Source: Amblyomma americanum (Eukaryota; Arthropoda; Arachnida; Ixodida; Ixodidae). Taken from it: a DNA stretch of 64,000 nucleotides. The stretch is from NCBI RefSeq assembly GCF_052857255.1, contig NC_135497.1:184579906-184643905 (forward strand). The letters are read 5' to 3'. The notes beneath the pieces were generated by a model. It did no database searches, was not told where the DNA came from, and was given only the letters and a program-made list of their open reading frames with translations. A program made the position numbers and the translations under genes. Positions within the stretch are counted from its first letter, which is position 1; each line of letters begins with the position of its first letter. This document shows positions 22,438 through 35,243 of the stretch, piece after piece.

Positions 22438-24424
22438 TACATGTTTTCCACAGAGTATAAACCTTTGCAATCCTTTGGTAGCATAGATTGTATTATTACC
22501 TGAAGGGATCAGAAGTCTAATGCTCATGTGGTAAGAACTTCCTGTGACAGGTGACAGCAGTTGACCTTGTGCTGGTGCAGCTTATTGGTTCTTCTTTGGA
22601 AGGCTCCAAAAAGAATAATACTGCGTCGTGAAGTTGATTTTTCTATCGTGGTTGAGTGGTGCCACTTTCTCTCAGATGCTATGGGGCAGAGCTTCATTTT
22701 TGCAGGTTTGCAATATCTTTTCATCACACCTAGCAGTAGATCCTTATATGTTGCAAACTGTTACTAAGACAAATGCTATCGGCACACAGCACTGTTGTGA
22801 ACTCATGCAGAACAACTGTTGGTTGCGTGTGTAAATTAGTCGATACTGAAGGAGTTCAGATCCTTTAGCTCCAAGCACCCTGCTTTGTTACCGTGTTTTG
22901 TTCTATAGTTCTAGACATATTCTGACTCTGCAAGTTTGGCAGGAAGAGAAGACAAAGCTCTTAGAAATGCTGGTTTACGTTAGTGGCATGACACATTTAG
23001 TAGAATGGAGGTCTAAGTTGTTTTGACAATGTTCGCAATGGTGCTTCACCTGCTTTTGACCAAGCAATCGCCTGCGGCATGCTGTTGTACTTGCAAATAT
23101 CGTGCTGATGGAAATCAAATGATTCAGTTTTTACTATCACCATGCTGACATCACTGCTCTGGGTTGTCTTTTGGACTGTCTCTGATTTTTAGTATTTCTA
23201 ACCTCGGTCACATCTTTCTTCTGCACATTTATGTCTTTCACTATGCTTCCTTGCATTTCTTGGTATGAAAAGTACCTTGCTGCATGTAGCTTGTGCGGAA
23301 AATTTGGTTGGCCTTTCAGAAGCAAGGGTCAAAAGAGCCAAGGAAGCTTAAAAAGAAAAAATTGTTGTCCGTATACCAGCTTTGGAATGCCTGCTTTATA
23401 CTATCACATTTATTGTCCCTTGATGTTTCTTTTTAGAGGTTGACCTTGAGGTGCTTTAAGGTTTGGGTTACTGGAAAAAGAGCTTATCGTAAAGTTTGGT
23501 CACTGGGTGCAGGTAGTTAATGTTGTGTTTGGTCATGCTTAGTTTAAATGATATGAAATGCAATTTTGGGGGGCTCTTATAGCTCATTTAATGCAAAAGG
23601 TTCTGGTACTTTGCTAACAAAATTGTTCCTTTCTAGTTGCAGCTCTCTGTTGCTGTATTTTTTTCACTGTCTACCTCTGTGCTGGCTTGAATTTCAGTAG
23701 CAGCTTTGCAATTTCAGGATTGCACTTTTGTCCTTTTATTTGTTTATAGGTACAGACTCAACCGTAATACGGAGCACAGTTCAGTGCTCTGCCCTCTTCA
23801 CACATTTATTTGGAGAAAAAGAAGTTTTGCTGCATTTATGTGCAAGCACACCAATGACACTTAGTACTTGCATAAACATGAATGAAAAACCTCGTTTTTG
23901 CTTGGTAAAACATGAGATGAGTTTGGTTGCTGAAGCATGCTCAGTATTGTTTCAGCCGTACCTATATATTCATGTGATTTTTACTGATAGCTTTATTATC
24001 TGCATAGCCAGGCAAAAATTCTGTTTATCACCCCACAGCTTTGTGAACATAACCACCCGTGCTATGTTATGTCGCCTGTATGTGAGAGGGTGTATATGCT
24101 ATTACTGTTGGTCAGTTGTAACAAAGTACACTGAAGTGCCTTCCTTGCAGCTGCTTCACTTGAAGACTTGGACTATGTTGTCCTTCATGTTTGTGTAGTG
24201 TGCCTGTAATCTCTCTCAAACTTTACCGAGGTGAGCCACCAACTACAAGTGGTGGTCGCTTGTGCTTAGCCCCCATGCTTCTAGTGATAGCAGCTATCTA
24301 CTGTCTTCACCTTGGTGACTGGGATGCTTCTCGATTAACCCCTTCTGGAAGACTAACAAGACTCTCAGTAATGGACTGACCTGATGCCGCACTGGGCCCG
24401 ACAACTCTGTCATGTCTTCTGCAG

Positions 24425-24688
24425 GTGGTTTCAGAAGACAGTGTGGCAAAAGACGTTGAGCCACTTTTGAGGAAAGGTGGTGCTGTGGTGCGTGACCCGG
24501 TTGAACATGCTGAAAATGGCCATCACCGAATTGACTGGTCTACTGTGCCTCAAACTTTCCGGCGCATCTCCGATCAACACCAAGCAGGACACTTTGTGCC
24601 TGATATGGCCATTGATGACTCCGTAAATCATGTTCATGTTGAGGTTCATGTCAGTGTGAACTTGCATCAACCACATGTGGAACTGTGA
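24425..24688 (+). other. Possible 3' terminal exon, unidentified
   Basis: Acceptor-like TGTCTTCTGCAG ends at 24424. An 87-codon frame follows (VSEDSVAKDVEPLLRKGGAV, IDWSTVPQTFRRISDQH, DDSVNHVHVEVHVSVNLHQP) to TGA, and AATAAA lies at 24787. No family was recognised and no upstream exon was found. It could be the end of a non-coding transcript or a 3' UTR of MBTPS1. Confidence 0.25.
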
Positions 24689-25720
24689 CTGTGCGGTTAT
24701 TTAAAAACTTATTTATGTTAACAGTATAATATGTGCATTCTTTGAGACAAGTCTGTGTGTCTGGCAGTGGCCCACTTTGACAGAAAATAAAAGCTATTCC
24801 TTTTTTTATGCACAGTGTTTGACTTTTTCCTTTAGCTCATTAGCTGTATGTTGGCAGGAGCTGTGTTAGCTCGCTAGCTATACTAGCAGTGTGGCACCGA
24901 ATTAATAAGGATCTCTTGAGTTAGCCGACGATGGCGCTGAAAATGCAGAGCCATGCAGCGCTTCTGAAAGGTGAAAATCCGCAGTGTGCATAAAAAGGAC
25001 AAAGACAGTTCAAGGATAAGAACAAAGAGGGTGCCATGACTCAGCTGAACTTGTTGGGTTAATTGGTCCATAGTTTCTTTCTAAAGGCAAACTGCACAAA
25101 CTTTCAACTACCAGAGTTTTTTTAATATTTGCACCTGTCCTGTCTGCTTCATCTTCCACTGTTTTCATTTTGTTTGTGCAGTTTTCCTTCAGAAAGAAGC
25201 ACGCTATGATATTCTATTCATGTACAGTCTTGAACAAGCTCAAGCTGCTCCCTTGGCCCATTCTGGAGGGCTCCAAGCACCAACCTAGTGTATGGGCATA
25301 GTGTCATAGTTTCGTTCCATGAACACAGCCATCTTTAACTGTGAAGGTCACCATGCCACATAACGCACAGTATTACAGCCAATTTAAAAAACAGCAAATG
25401 TAGTTTGCAACCTTGTTTTATCTGTTTGAATCTGTTAATGTCGCTCTAGCTGAATACAGAAGTTAGATCATTTTGCTATAACAAAGAATTTTACAAAATT
25501 CCTTACAGAAGATGCAGTTTTCAGCAGACCTGACTGATGAGCAGTGCTTCAAGAGGCTACTCGGCCTCTTTAAGGCATGACTTGTCAAAGGCCACACAAG
25601 GTAAAACTTTCAGAAACCTGCACAAGAGCTATTGCTGCAGTGGTGCTGCTTAGGTGGGGCAGGATGCTTAAGAACCATGAGAGCTCTTAGGTTGTTATCT
25701 TTTGCAAAAGCACATAATTA

Positions 25721-26203
25721 AAGGAGAATAGCACCATATTTTTGGTTGAATATTTTCTTTTGTAATGAAGTGCAAGACATAGTATTCATGAATCACTACG
25801 TGGTATTTGCCTATAACCACTAAATAATGTATAGGTTAGTCTCGTCTCACCTGTTCCGGTTTCAACAGCTGAGCGTTGGTTATGACGTCAGGGGTCAGTA
25901 ATGTAAGCAATGAAAAAAACTTATGACCACTGATTTATCATTTTAATTCACTTGCACACTAAAGGCTGCCTGTTTCCATAGCCAGAATCTTGAGTGAAAA
26001 AGCAATGATTATGGTGCAGTTTTCTTTATGCCTCTCGTGACCTATACTGACCTTTGACGTCATAGCCATTGCTTGGCTGTTGAAACCAAAACCGACACTA
26101 TTTAGCGGTTGTATACTAATACCAAGTGGTGACCCATGTATAGTAATGCCTTGCGCATCATTGCAAAGAAGAAAACGACCAAAATTTGGCGTCTACACTC
26201 CTT
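25721..26203. mobile_element. Foldback (palindromic) TA element, family Y, intact copy
   Basis: The 483-bp element is close to a full palindrome. The left half starts AAGGAGAATAGCACC; the right half, read in reverse, starts AAGGAGTGTAGACGCC. Both halves share GGTTTCAACAGC and GACGTCA. TA at 25719-25720 and 26204-26205. Confidence 0.85.
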
Positions 26204-26599
26204 TAGGCCTTCTCGGATAGCTAGAATTTACCAGGCCTACCTACATCGCCCTGATGTAAATAAAAACAGCTTGACCTGACTTAACCGTGTCGAGGCACTG
26301 TAGACTTGCATTATTCTCACTGGCTTACAAATTAAGCACCCTTCCCTGAAATGGTTACTGATCTCTTGTAACATGATTTACTAACAGCCCTCACTTTAGT
26401 GGTTCACTTTGCAGGTTGCTCTTCTGTTCTGTGTTGAGCGGCCCTATGGACAATCTGTGATGGTTCAAGTGTATTTTTCAAGCTTGTTACTTGGCCACCT
26501 TCAGCAAAGAGATGTAATAATAATAAAAAAAGGAAACATAATAGTTGATGGCACTAAAGTTTGTGCTGCTTTAGCCTACTAAGATATTGTATATTTACT

Positions 26600-26919
26600 G
26601 GCCAAAGTAAAAAGATGAAAAGACGTTTCGGGAGCACTACGGCTCCCTTGTTCACTATGAAGCAATCGGCGCACGAATCAAGTAAAGATATTAACAACAG
26701 AAAAGAACACATCAGCACGGCAGAATCTTGAGTCCCTTATCATACAGACATCGTCTAACACATTAAACAGGAACGACGGAACTCTACATCCTATCTATGC
26801 TAAATCATTAAAAAAGCTATTGGGTGCTACAAAAGAACGGATCCGTGCGCCGATTGCTTCATAGTGAACAAGGGAGCCGTAGTGCTCCCGAAACGTTTTT
26901 TCATCTTTTTACTTTGGCC
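26600..26919. repeat. 76-bp inverted repeat with 168-bp loop
   Basis: 26600-26675 is nearly the exact reverse complement of 26844-26919. Each arm runs from GGCCAAAGTAAAAAGATG through CGTTTCGGGAGCAC to GCGCACG. The loop is AT-rich and non-coding. Confidence 0.9.
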
Positions 26920-29900
26920 AGTGACCAGCAATCTGCATCACCATGATTCCTGACCAGACGGTATGCCGTCAAACCCTCGACTACATTGTATATTTAAGTT
27001 AGTTTAAAGACGGGAATATTTTGCATTAAAATATTGTGCACAGACAATCTGTAGTTCGTGCTTTACATTCTTCAACATTGTCCTAACTCCCAAATTATGA
27101 TGCTAGCTCCTCTCCTTTCAGGACCAGATTCGCTCACTCGTTGCTTAAAGGCCAACTGCAATGAAATTTTACTTTGGCTAGAATGCATGCACTAAACGGG
27201 TAGCACACATGGAAGTGGCCCCAGGGCACTGTCCCAGAAGCTTTGAATTGAGGGCATGATTTGGGCACAATGTATTCAATATTTGCTGCATTAGTCATAC
27301 ATACTCGGTGCAGGTGTTCAAAACAATTATTACCAAGTAAACTATGTGCACCACCATTCAAGAAATGCTTTTGGCACAAAATTTTCTTTGCAAGCAGTGA
27401 TTGCTAACTATTCAATGTTTTGGCCATAGTCCAATAGATCAGACCCCCTTCCTTTTATGTTTGGTTATTTATTGCGCTCACAAAAATGACCACAGCTGCC
27501 TTAGAATCCTATGTTATGCATATTAAGCTATTAATGCCCAGCATTCCTCAGGATTGGTAGCTTAAATATATTTTTTTTCTCACATACTACACCAGTTGTG
27601 ATTTTCCTGTTGCCATCTGTTGTAAGAGAAAGTATTTTGAATTTCTTGACATAAAAAAACGTTGACTGCTCCTTTCACTTTTTCAGTAAAAATACCCATT
27701 GAATTCAGCCAGTTGACAAGCCGTTGCATATTGACAAAGGTAGGCGACGAGTGATATCTAGCATGACGTCACAAGAATCTTATTTCAATTAGCTCAGAAG
27801 AGAAGCTGAATTTGCATCTTCATGCCTAGCATTGCTTTGTGAAAGTAATTAAAAATTTATAGATGATTACTATAGCCAGTAATGCGAAGTTCGAGGGCAG
27901 CTCTTCACATATTTTAGTTTTGCCACCCTTCGGGATCTTCCCGTGGCAGCCGCCTTCTAGCTGTCCATTCCTCTGCTTTTGCCATGGCAGGTGGCATTCT
28001 GCTCTGCTACTAACTGTCACCTGTCAGGTGACGTGTTAAACCAACTATGCCAACATGTAGTGGTACTGCAGGTCGCGTGTCATGCTGCTCACCACCCTGC
28101 GGGATTTTCCTGTGGTGTTTCTTTCTTGGACAATCGGTTATGTCAATGACTACAACGCAGAAGCCAAGAACGGGCGCATAAGAGCTGCGCTCTGAAAGAA
28201 AAAAAAAAAGTAACTCCTCAAGAGAAACTCCTAAGTGTGCTGCAGCAAATAAAGCCAATTTTTTTATGAGACCATATTTGTTCCCTTATGCACTGTAAAT
28301 TATTCCCGAAGTTTTAAGTTGCTTAACAACTGCAGGTAAAATTTTGTTCAACAAAGGGTTAAGAGGGGGCAAAAGCTCTACAAAGGAAAAGGACAAAGAA
28401 AGACTGAGGCGAATGAGTGTGCATCTATTTTTGCCCTCTTCACTTATTTTGTTTGATACAACACTTGACTGCATTTTTTTTTATGGTCAGGGTTGTAAAT
28501 TTTTGCGTACAAAACTGCGATTATACAGAAATTTGTTAATCTAAGGAAAAAATGACAATATGACAGGGCTGCACGACTATGGCTTACATCACACATTGAA
28601 TGAAGCAAAGAGTTCGCCTCAAAGTACAAAGCTGCAGTATGCAATTATACTGTAGCAGCAAAAAAGCAGGAAGCAGGTAAACATATACTGTTGAAATAAT
28701 GGTAAACTTGGTTGTTATCAGCCCACCAGATGTCCACCTTCACAGTAGTGCTCGAAATAAAAGGTTGTTGAAAATTACATAAGCACTGTTGGTTCGGGAA
28801 ACCAAGACCAAGTACACAAGCGAGCAGCTGTTTGCAGGGAAACATTTATTAGGCATTCTTAACAGGAAATACATTAAAAAATACTGTACAATGTCTGCAG
28901 TAAACCAATCTTCTCATTTTAGCCTGCTGCACAGCAATACATGCCTTCTTTTTTTCTGCCACGCAGGAGGGTGCAAACCTGGTTGTTGCATGACAGCTAC
29001 TTGCAACCAGACTTGCACATAATGCATTATAAGCAATTTTCTGCTTTAAATATATTACATTTTCTATGAATTTTGAAATGCACTGATTACTTTTACTTTT
29101 TGCAAGGAGTAATGTTCTCGATAATCTAGTGATTTTTTTCAGTAATCAGTTACTTTCTATTCAAAAAACAAGTACTCCCTTTGGTATAACTTCGAGAATT
29201 TAAACTTGGTAGCAAACAGTAGTGCTAGCGCAGAATATTCCTTCGCAATAAAAGGAAAACAGATGGCACAACAGAATTTCACAGTTAGTGAGCTCAAGCT
29301 TTGTCCCCTCATAGTGTGAACAACAAAAAAGCGCGGTGCTTTGCATAACTACGAACAGGTGTGCAAGGCCTTTGTGCATTACAACTCCACCCTTCCCTCC
29401 AGCACATACACCGAGAAAGTCTTCGGTGTCATGGTGATATTTTCAAGTCAACATCTAGTCATCCATCTCTCAATTTAACTCATAAAATAGACACACTATG
29501 TCTTTTTTCATAAATTTTAGCACTCGCCACATGGAAATTGTGGTGAGCAGACAATAGCCTTGTAGTTTCAGAATTAGAAGCATATAGTTTCGGAGTGTGC
29601 ACAGGCGCTACTAAATGCAAGCGAAGAATAAAAAAGAAGAATAGTTAGAAAACTATGATTCAGCATCAGATCGACCAAGGCAACGGACGGCTGTCAGCAG
29701 CGGCGCTAGTATAATGCATGCAACCAGCTGACATGCTTCTCATTGGAGTGAATTAAGTCACCGAGTTTCATGAAAGATGTATCTTTAAATTTACATTAAG
29801 GCGAGATGTTTACAGCTCATTATTATTAGAGGTGCCTTATAAATAAAACAAGGTTGATTGGCACAAGTATATATTGTGGATCGAATTAAAAAGGGGGATG

Positions 29901-30493
29901 GGAGTGAAAGGCGAGTTGAACTGCACCTGTGTCGAGTACAGGCACAGTGTCTCTTGATAGTGTAAAATTCTTTTTATCTGCCATCAGAAAAGCTAAGACC
30001 GTTTCTTATTCTACTTCTTTAGAGCTTGTATTTGCATTGCAGTAGTGTGCATCTGATAAGGTCACCAGGAAACAAAGCGCATCAGGGCTGCTATGCACTT
30101 CGCAAAGTGTACAGCAGCGTCGTCTTGTTGCTGAAAGGCATCTGCGATTTTCTTAATGGCTGCCGTTCTTTTCAGCATCGTGTCGCCTGCGTAGGCCGAT
30201 GATTTGCAGGCCTTTAAGAGCTGCTGCGTGCGACTGCTGGAGGATTAGGTACTCCATTCCTGCCACCAGGAGGCTCGACTGCTCTCTTCATGTCAAAGAA
30301 TTTGGAATCTTTCTCGTAAGGCGGACGTGAAAAATACACCAAAATACTTGCGGCCTGTTGGTATCTACGGTGCTAATGTTGCGATGTGTTTGAAGGCTGA
30401 GCACTATAAAAAAAAGGGGGGGGGGGAGCTTGTCCTTAACAGAAAGTAAGTATGCTGTATCGAATGTGCACTACTTAAACACAAGGCAAAAGC

Positions 30494-30783
30494 TATAGTC
30501 GGATACAACTCAAGAATGAAGCAGCAAATTCTTCTCAAAGTAGCCCCTCCAGCCAATCACTTCGGTCGATCAATTTACCCCCATTACCAATTCTCCGTTT
30601 CCCCCTTGACCGATCCCCTTGGACCATGGTAGCATGAAATCGCAGGGGTTGGCAGATGAATGGGGAACAACCACTGTTTAATCGAATTAACCGCGCTGTC
30701 ATGAAAAGCAGTCGACGCCATTGGCTGGAGCCGTCTTTGAGGGGTATATCTGCCGCTTCGTTCTTGAGTTGCTTCTGACTATA
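30494..30783. mobile_element. Short MITE, family M, copy 1
   Basis: It begins TATAGTCGGATACAACTCAA and ends TTCTTGAGTTGCTTCTGACT-ATA, an inverted match, with inner inverted words CCAGCCAAT and ATTGGCTGG. Related copies at 61670-61936 and 62327-62602. Confidence 0.8.
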
Positions 30784-32003
30784 GCACCACAACGCTCGAC
30801 AAGTAGCTGCACACGTTGGCAGGAAGGAAAGACAACCTATTTTTCCACCTTAAAGAAGGTGGAAAAGTTTGTTGTCTTTATTTAAAACATGCATGCAGTT
30901 GGCACTTTTGAAGACATTCGGGGCAAAATGGATTATATTTTTAATGAGTAACAGCCTGGTGTGTTTTGATGTGTGGATAGTGAGACCACAGTAATCTTAC
31001 TGCTTCAGGTTCCTCGCCAAAAGCTTTGGTGAATGTTGCAAAATTCGGCAAGTAGATCACCCATTGGGAACGGTCACAAGCGTTCACAGCAGCTGTCAAT
31101 GCGGAACTACAGCCACTTAAGCAGACCGTCTTTCGCACTTGTTCGCGCTATATGTATTTCGACTCAACCACAAACAAAAAGTTTTGCTGCTAATGCATTG
31201 AGAGTTACGGCTAAGGATCCAGCACGGAATCCGAAGCACCCACTGTGATCCGAAGTGTGAAAAGGCCTCCTGGCCATATCGTAAATCACTGCTTGCGGAT
31301 TGAAGCGGAGCAGTGGAAATCAGTGACGTTAAGGTCACGTCATGCTGGTCCACAAGAGCACATTGCGATGTGGTTCATCGTGTGAATCCACCTTTCGGGA
31401 GCAAACTGCTTTCCCGCGTCATGATGCCAAAATTAGCGCTGCGGTCAGAGCCCTGCCCACTAAAGTTACTCTAACCATGCTAGGGTCAGTGAAAAAATCT
31501 TACCCAGCCACAGTGAGAAATTTATCAGTGCAGCACCTATCTAGCGCTGCTGCTGTGGCGGGAGTGTCATGTGCTACTCGGGCCCATCTGAAACAGCTGC
31601 TTTTCTTGCTGAAATAAGATTTTGCATTCCGATTGTTTATTGAAATAGACATTGAAATGATTATATATTTGTCACATCAGCACAAGGGTAGAGAGAGAAA
31701 TACTTTATTACAACAGCTAACCCACGAAACACAAGAAGGGCTACGCAATGTGTAACAAACATCTACAAAAGTATACAGTAATGTCTAGAAGAAATTTATT
31801 TTCATATGTTCTGTAGAAAATGAGGCAAAAAGAGCTGTTAATATGCCTGCTAATGTTCTGCGAAAAAAGATCTAGAAAACTTCGTAAGAACTCGTTAAAA
31901 ACATATTTAGACATTTTTATTTTTTGGAAATGGCTCATGGAGCCTATAGACTCAAGATCAGTATGCTATATATTTAGAACCCTCTAAAATCAACCAGGGG
32001 GAT

Positions 32004-33069
32004 CCCAGTAAAAAAAACAAAAACAAATGGGTTCCGTTGGAAAATTTCCAGTTGAAACCAATGGGTCGAAAACCAAATGTGTTTTCGGCACCCATTGGGC
32101 TCGACCAATTGAGCCCAACTGGTGCTTCCAATTAGAAATAATTGCATGGCCCACCAATTGAACTCAATTGGCATACCTTCCCAATGGGCTCTGGGACTCT
32201 ATTGGATGTCCCAAACATCCACAGGACATCCAAGGAAGTTTCAGTGCCCATTGGGTATTCAACTCAAATGGTTTGAATTGGTCAGCGAAAAAAAATTAGA
32301 ATTGCATTGGAACTGATTGGCCTTTCTTCTATGACTACTGTGAGACTACTACCAACATTTCTACAAGGGAACTGAAATTATAAATACATATCGTTATGAA
32401 AATCAAGAGAGACCAACAAGCGTGCATTACACACATAAAGTCAAACACTATACCAACTCAAGTTCTCAACGTATATCCACAGAGCACACTTTTGCAGTCA
32501 CTTATGTATACCATCTAGCTGAAGCCAATGGCGGGTGAACATATTAAGCGAAGTTATCTTATTTAAGAATGCCCGCAGTGGTGGTGGAAGTGATGAAAAG
32601 AATTCAAGAGATTAAGCTGCTATTATCTGTTTTACAAGAACCTAATTAGCCTAGTGTTCTGTTTTATAGCCAGTAAATATATATACAGAATTACAGACAT
32701 CATTGACTTACACACGGATTTTACAATTGGATCGCCCAGTTGAAACCAACTGGAGCTTCCAGTTGGGAGATCAGCTGCCAATTGGTTTTCTTGGTTCCAA
32801 CTGGAAGCCCCAAATTGGTTTCTTCAAATGGTTCCAGTTGGCTGATACAACTGGGAGTGCCAAAATCAATTGGAACCTCACAAACCAGTTGGGTAATCCA
32901 GTTGGAAACGCAGAACCAATTGGAATTCCCAACTGGAACTAGGGGAACCAAATGGACTACCCAGTTGGATTCATATGAGCCCAACTGGCGCTGACCAATT
33001 GGGTCCAACTGGTTCCAGTTGGAATCGAATGGTATGCCCAACTGGACCCATTGGTTTTTTTTTACTGGG
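32004..33069. mobile_element. Unclassified element built of CCARYTGG words, with short terminal inverted repeats
   Basis: The ends are CCCAGTAAAAAAAA at 32004 and its inverse TTTTTTTTTACTGGG ending at 33069. Two arms (about 32004-32320 and 32718-33050) are packed with CCAATTGG, CCAACTGG, CCAGTTGG and CCCATTGG, spaced irregularly at roughly 12-25 bp; the 0.4-kb middle has none. No target duplication and no coding capacity were seen. I do not recognise the family. Confidence 0.7.
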
Positions 33070-33369
33070 CTATTTCATTAGGTATGGTGCTCATGCTTTT
33101 TTTATAGCTGCAGATTTTGTTTGCTCAGATATGTGCAGTATAGGTTGAACTGCAAAGGGCAGGCAGCTGCCCTTTGCAGCTTATATAAATACACATGCGA
33201 ATGAGGCAAGAAAACCCACTTCATCAGTCTCTGCCATAGTTTATTATATAAGTGTGCAATAAAAAAAAACTAAATTGCCTGGCGTTAAAACTGGAAGTAG
33301 CAGGATGCTTGTTTTGCAGGGGACGCCGTCCAAACTTCTCTTACACTTAAGTTTCATACCTGCATATGT

Positions 33370-33580
33370 TTCCAAGTAAACTTCTTGTCAGAGAAATTTT
33401 TAAAACGTTGCGTGGAAAACGTATATTTAGAGAAGTTTTCAAAACGTTTGTGAGTAAATCTCTTTTGTCGTATGGTTTTAGAACGTTTGTGAATAACCCT
33501 CTTTTTTGTCAGTATGTTTTTAAAACATCTGTGGATAAATTTCCGTTGCTGAGATGTTTTTTAAGCATTTCAATCTAGAG
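33370..33580 (+). repeat. Tandem repeat, five units of 38-42 bp, all in frame
   Basis: Units share TTTTAAAACGTTTGTGGATAA-like sequence. In the frame opening at 33366 each unit reads as a 13-14 residue motif around FKTFVSK (IFKTLRGK, VFKTFVSK, FRTFVNN, VFKTSVDK). It is not part of a recognised gene. Confidence 0.65.
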
Positions 33581-34413
33581 TTAGACGCTGCTATAGATGT
33601 TCGGAGTTGTTTGAAGACGTTTTATACAAGTTATGTGTTTCATGGGAGCGTAGATGGCACGCATCTGCACTCAAACTCCCGAATATATCTCGTTTTTATC
33701 AAGTATTGTGCAACAACGTTGCACAGCTCCTTGGATTTACACAGAGATGCCTCAGTGACTGTAACACAAAACGATGTGAGCACCTCTGTGGCCTCGGTCA
33801 TTCACTGCAGAGACTGCAGAAAAAAGAAGAAAACATACGCGACAAGAGGAGTAATCGAAGCCCACGAAATTCACAAACACCAAGACAAACGCGTAAGTAT
33901 GGAGGAAAAGCACCGCCTCAATAGCACTATCCGAGAGGGAATACATGACGAAATGCGCACAGTCCTTCATAAGTGCCACACGCAGGGTTCTTGTCAATGT
34001 TTTTTTTTTGTTGAGATTGTTTGCCACAACTAGTCTATAGTGGCAAAGTCTCGATAAAATCAGTTGGAAGTCAATGCCTTAATTAATTGTTTGTGTTCTT
34101 TTACATAGAGTTCCTTGGGTAACATTTAGAACATCTTTTCACGTCCGCGCGCTTTAGAGCCGGAAAGCCGTACGTCAAAAATGATCGCCGTTCTGCCGTT
34201 ATCCCATGGAGGCTCGCCTGGCCACATTTGCCGTTACCGTGTTCATTGGACGCTGGTGCTAAAAAAAACTCTAACGTAACACGTAGCAACTGTGCTTTAA
34301 AGGAGTATAGACACCAAGATTTTGGGTGCGTGTTTTCTTGTTTGTAATGATGCGTAAGGCATTATTATACTTCTATTACCACCTGGTATTCTCCTACAGC
34401 AGCTAAATAATGT

Positions 34414-35243
34414 GGAAAATTGGTTGTTGTGAAAAGGAAATAGCGCATGCAGTATATCTGTCTCACGTCTCGGCGGACACCTGAACCGAGCAGTAAGGTA
34501 AAGGAGGGACTGAGAGAAGAAAGAGGTGCCGTAGTGAAGGGCTCCGGAGTAATTTCGACCACCTGGGCGCTACGCGGCGCCCTTGTGCTGTGCGATGCTG
34601 CAGTGCACGTTAAAGATCCAGAAATTGGAAAATTGGTTTTTAAGGAAAGGAAATGGCGCGGTATGTGTCGAACATATCGGCGGACACCTAGCTGAACCGC
34701 ACCGCAAGGGAAGGGATTAAGGAACAGCAGACAGGCGCCTTAGCGCTTCGCCTCCATCGAAGAGGCGGTTGCGTTTCGATGGAGGCGAAGCGCTAAGGCA
34801 CCCGTGTACTGTGCGATGTCAGTGCACGTTAAAGATCCCCAGGTGGTCGAAATTATTCCGGAGCCCTCCACTGCGGCACATCTTAATTCCTTTCTTCTTT
34901 CTACTCCCTCCTTTAATTATCCCTTCCCTTACGGTGCGGTTCAGGTATCCGCGTTAATGATCCCCAGGTGGTCCAAATTATTCCGGAGCTCTCCACTACG
35001 TCACCTCTTTCTTCCTTCCTTCTTTCACTCCCTCCTTTATCCCTACCTTTACGGCGTGGTTCAGGTGTCAGCCGGGTACTGGGCCATTTCCTTCCCCCAA
35101 AAACCAATTTTCATTTTTGATCTTTAACGTGCACTGACATCGCACAGCACACGGGCGCCTTTGCGTTTAGCCTCTATGAAACCGGCCGCCGTGGTCGGGT
35201 TCGAACCCGGGTACACCGGCGGCTCAGTTGCCGAGCGCCAAAA
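34414..35243. mobile_element. Nested Ruka-like tRNA-derived SINEs, head-to-head
   Basis: Several SINE pieces share GTGCACGTTAAAGATC, ATTTCGACCACCTGG-like words and GGACACCTGAACCG. The right-hand copy reads on the minus strand with box B GGGTTCGAACCC near 35198-35210, tRNA-like head to the right. The junction of opposed copies forms a hairpin at 34737-34799. This family is widespread in ticks (Ruka type, established knowledge). Confidence 0.8.
34737..34799. repeat. Perfect 25-bp inverted repeat, 13-base loop
   Basis: 34737-34761 is the exact reverse complement of 34775-34799 (GCCTTAGCGCTTCG... and ...CGAAGCGCTAAGGC). It marks the meeting of two SINE copies in opposite orientation. Confidence 0.9.

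Larger units (their letters stand above)
17027..34299. other. Intergenic region between MBTPS1 and NDUFAF6
   Basis: No gene was recognised. Elements inside are listed separately. A possible decayed Tigger-like stretch lies at 19085-19610, where TTCRGACACAGTTGGGCTCA occurs twice about 200 bp apart. A spliced-exon-like frame with a poly(A) signal lies at 24425-24792. The stretches 17.3-19.0, 22.5-24.4, 24.8-25.7, 27.0-30.4 and 30.8-31.9 kb show nothing I can name. Confidence 0.6.

Noticed and set aside
33554..34033. Frame of 159 codons upstream of the foldback element
   Set aside because: No family similarity, low-quality composition and no splice or start context.
35190..35243. Possible tRNA gene because of GGTTCGAACCC
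   Set aside because: The surrounding sequence is the head of a Ruka-like SINE, and no complete cloverleaf can be drawn from the visible arms.
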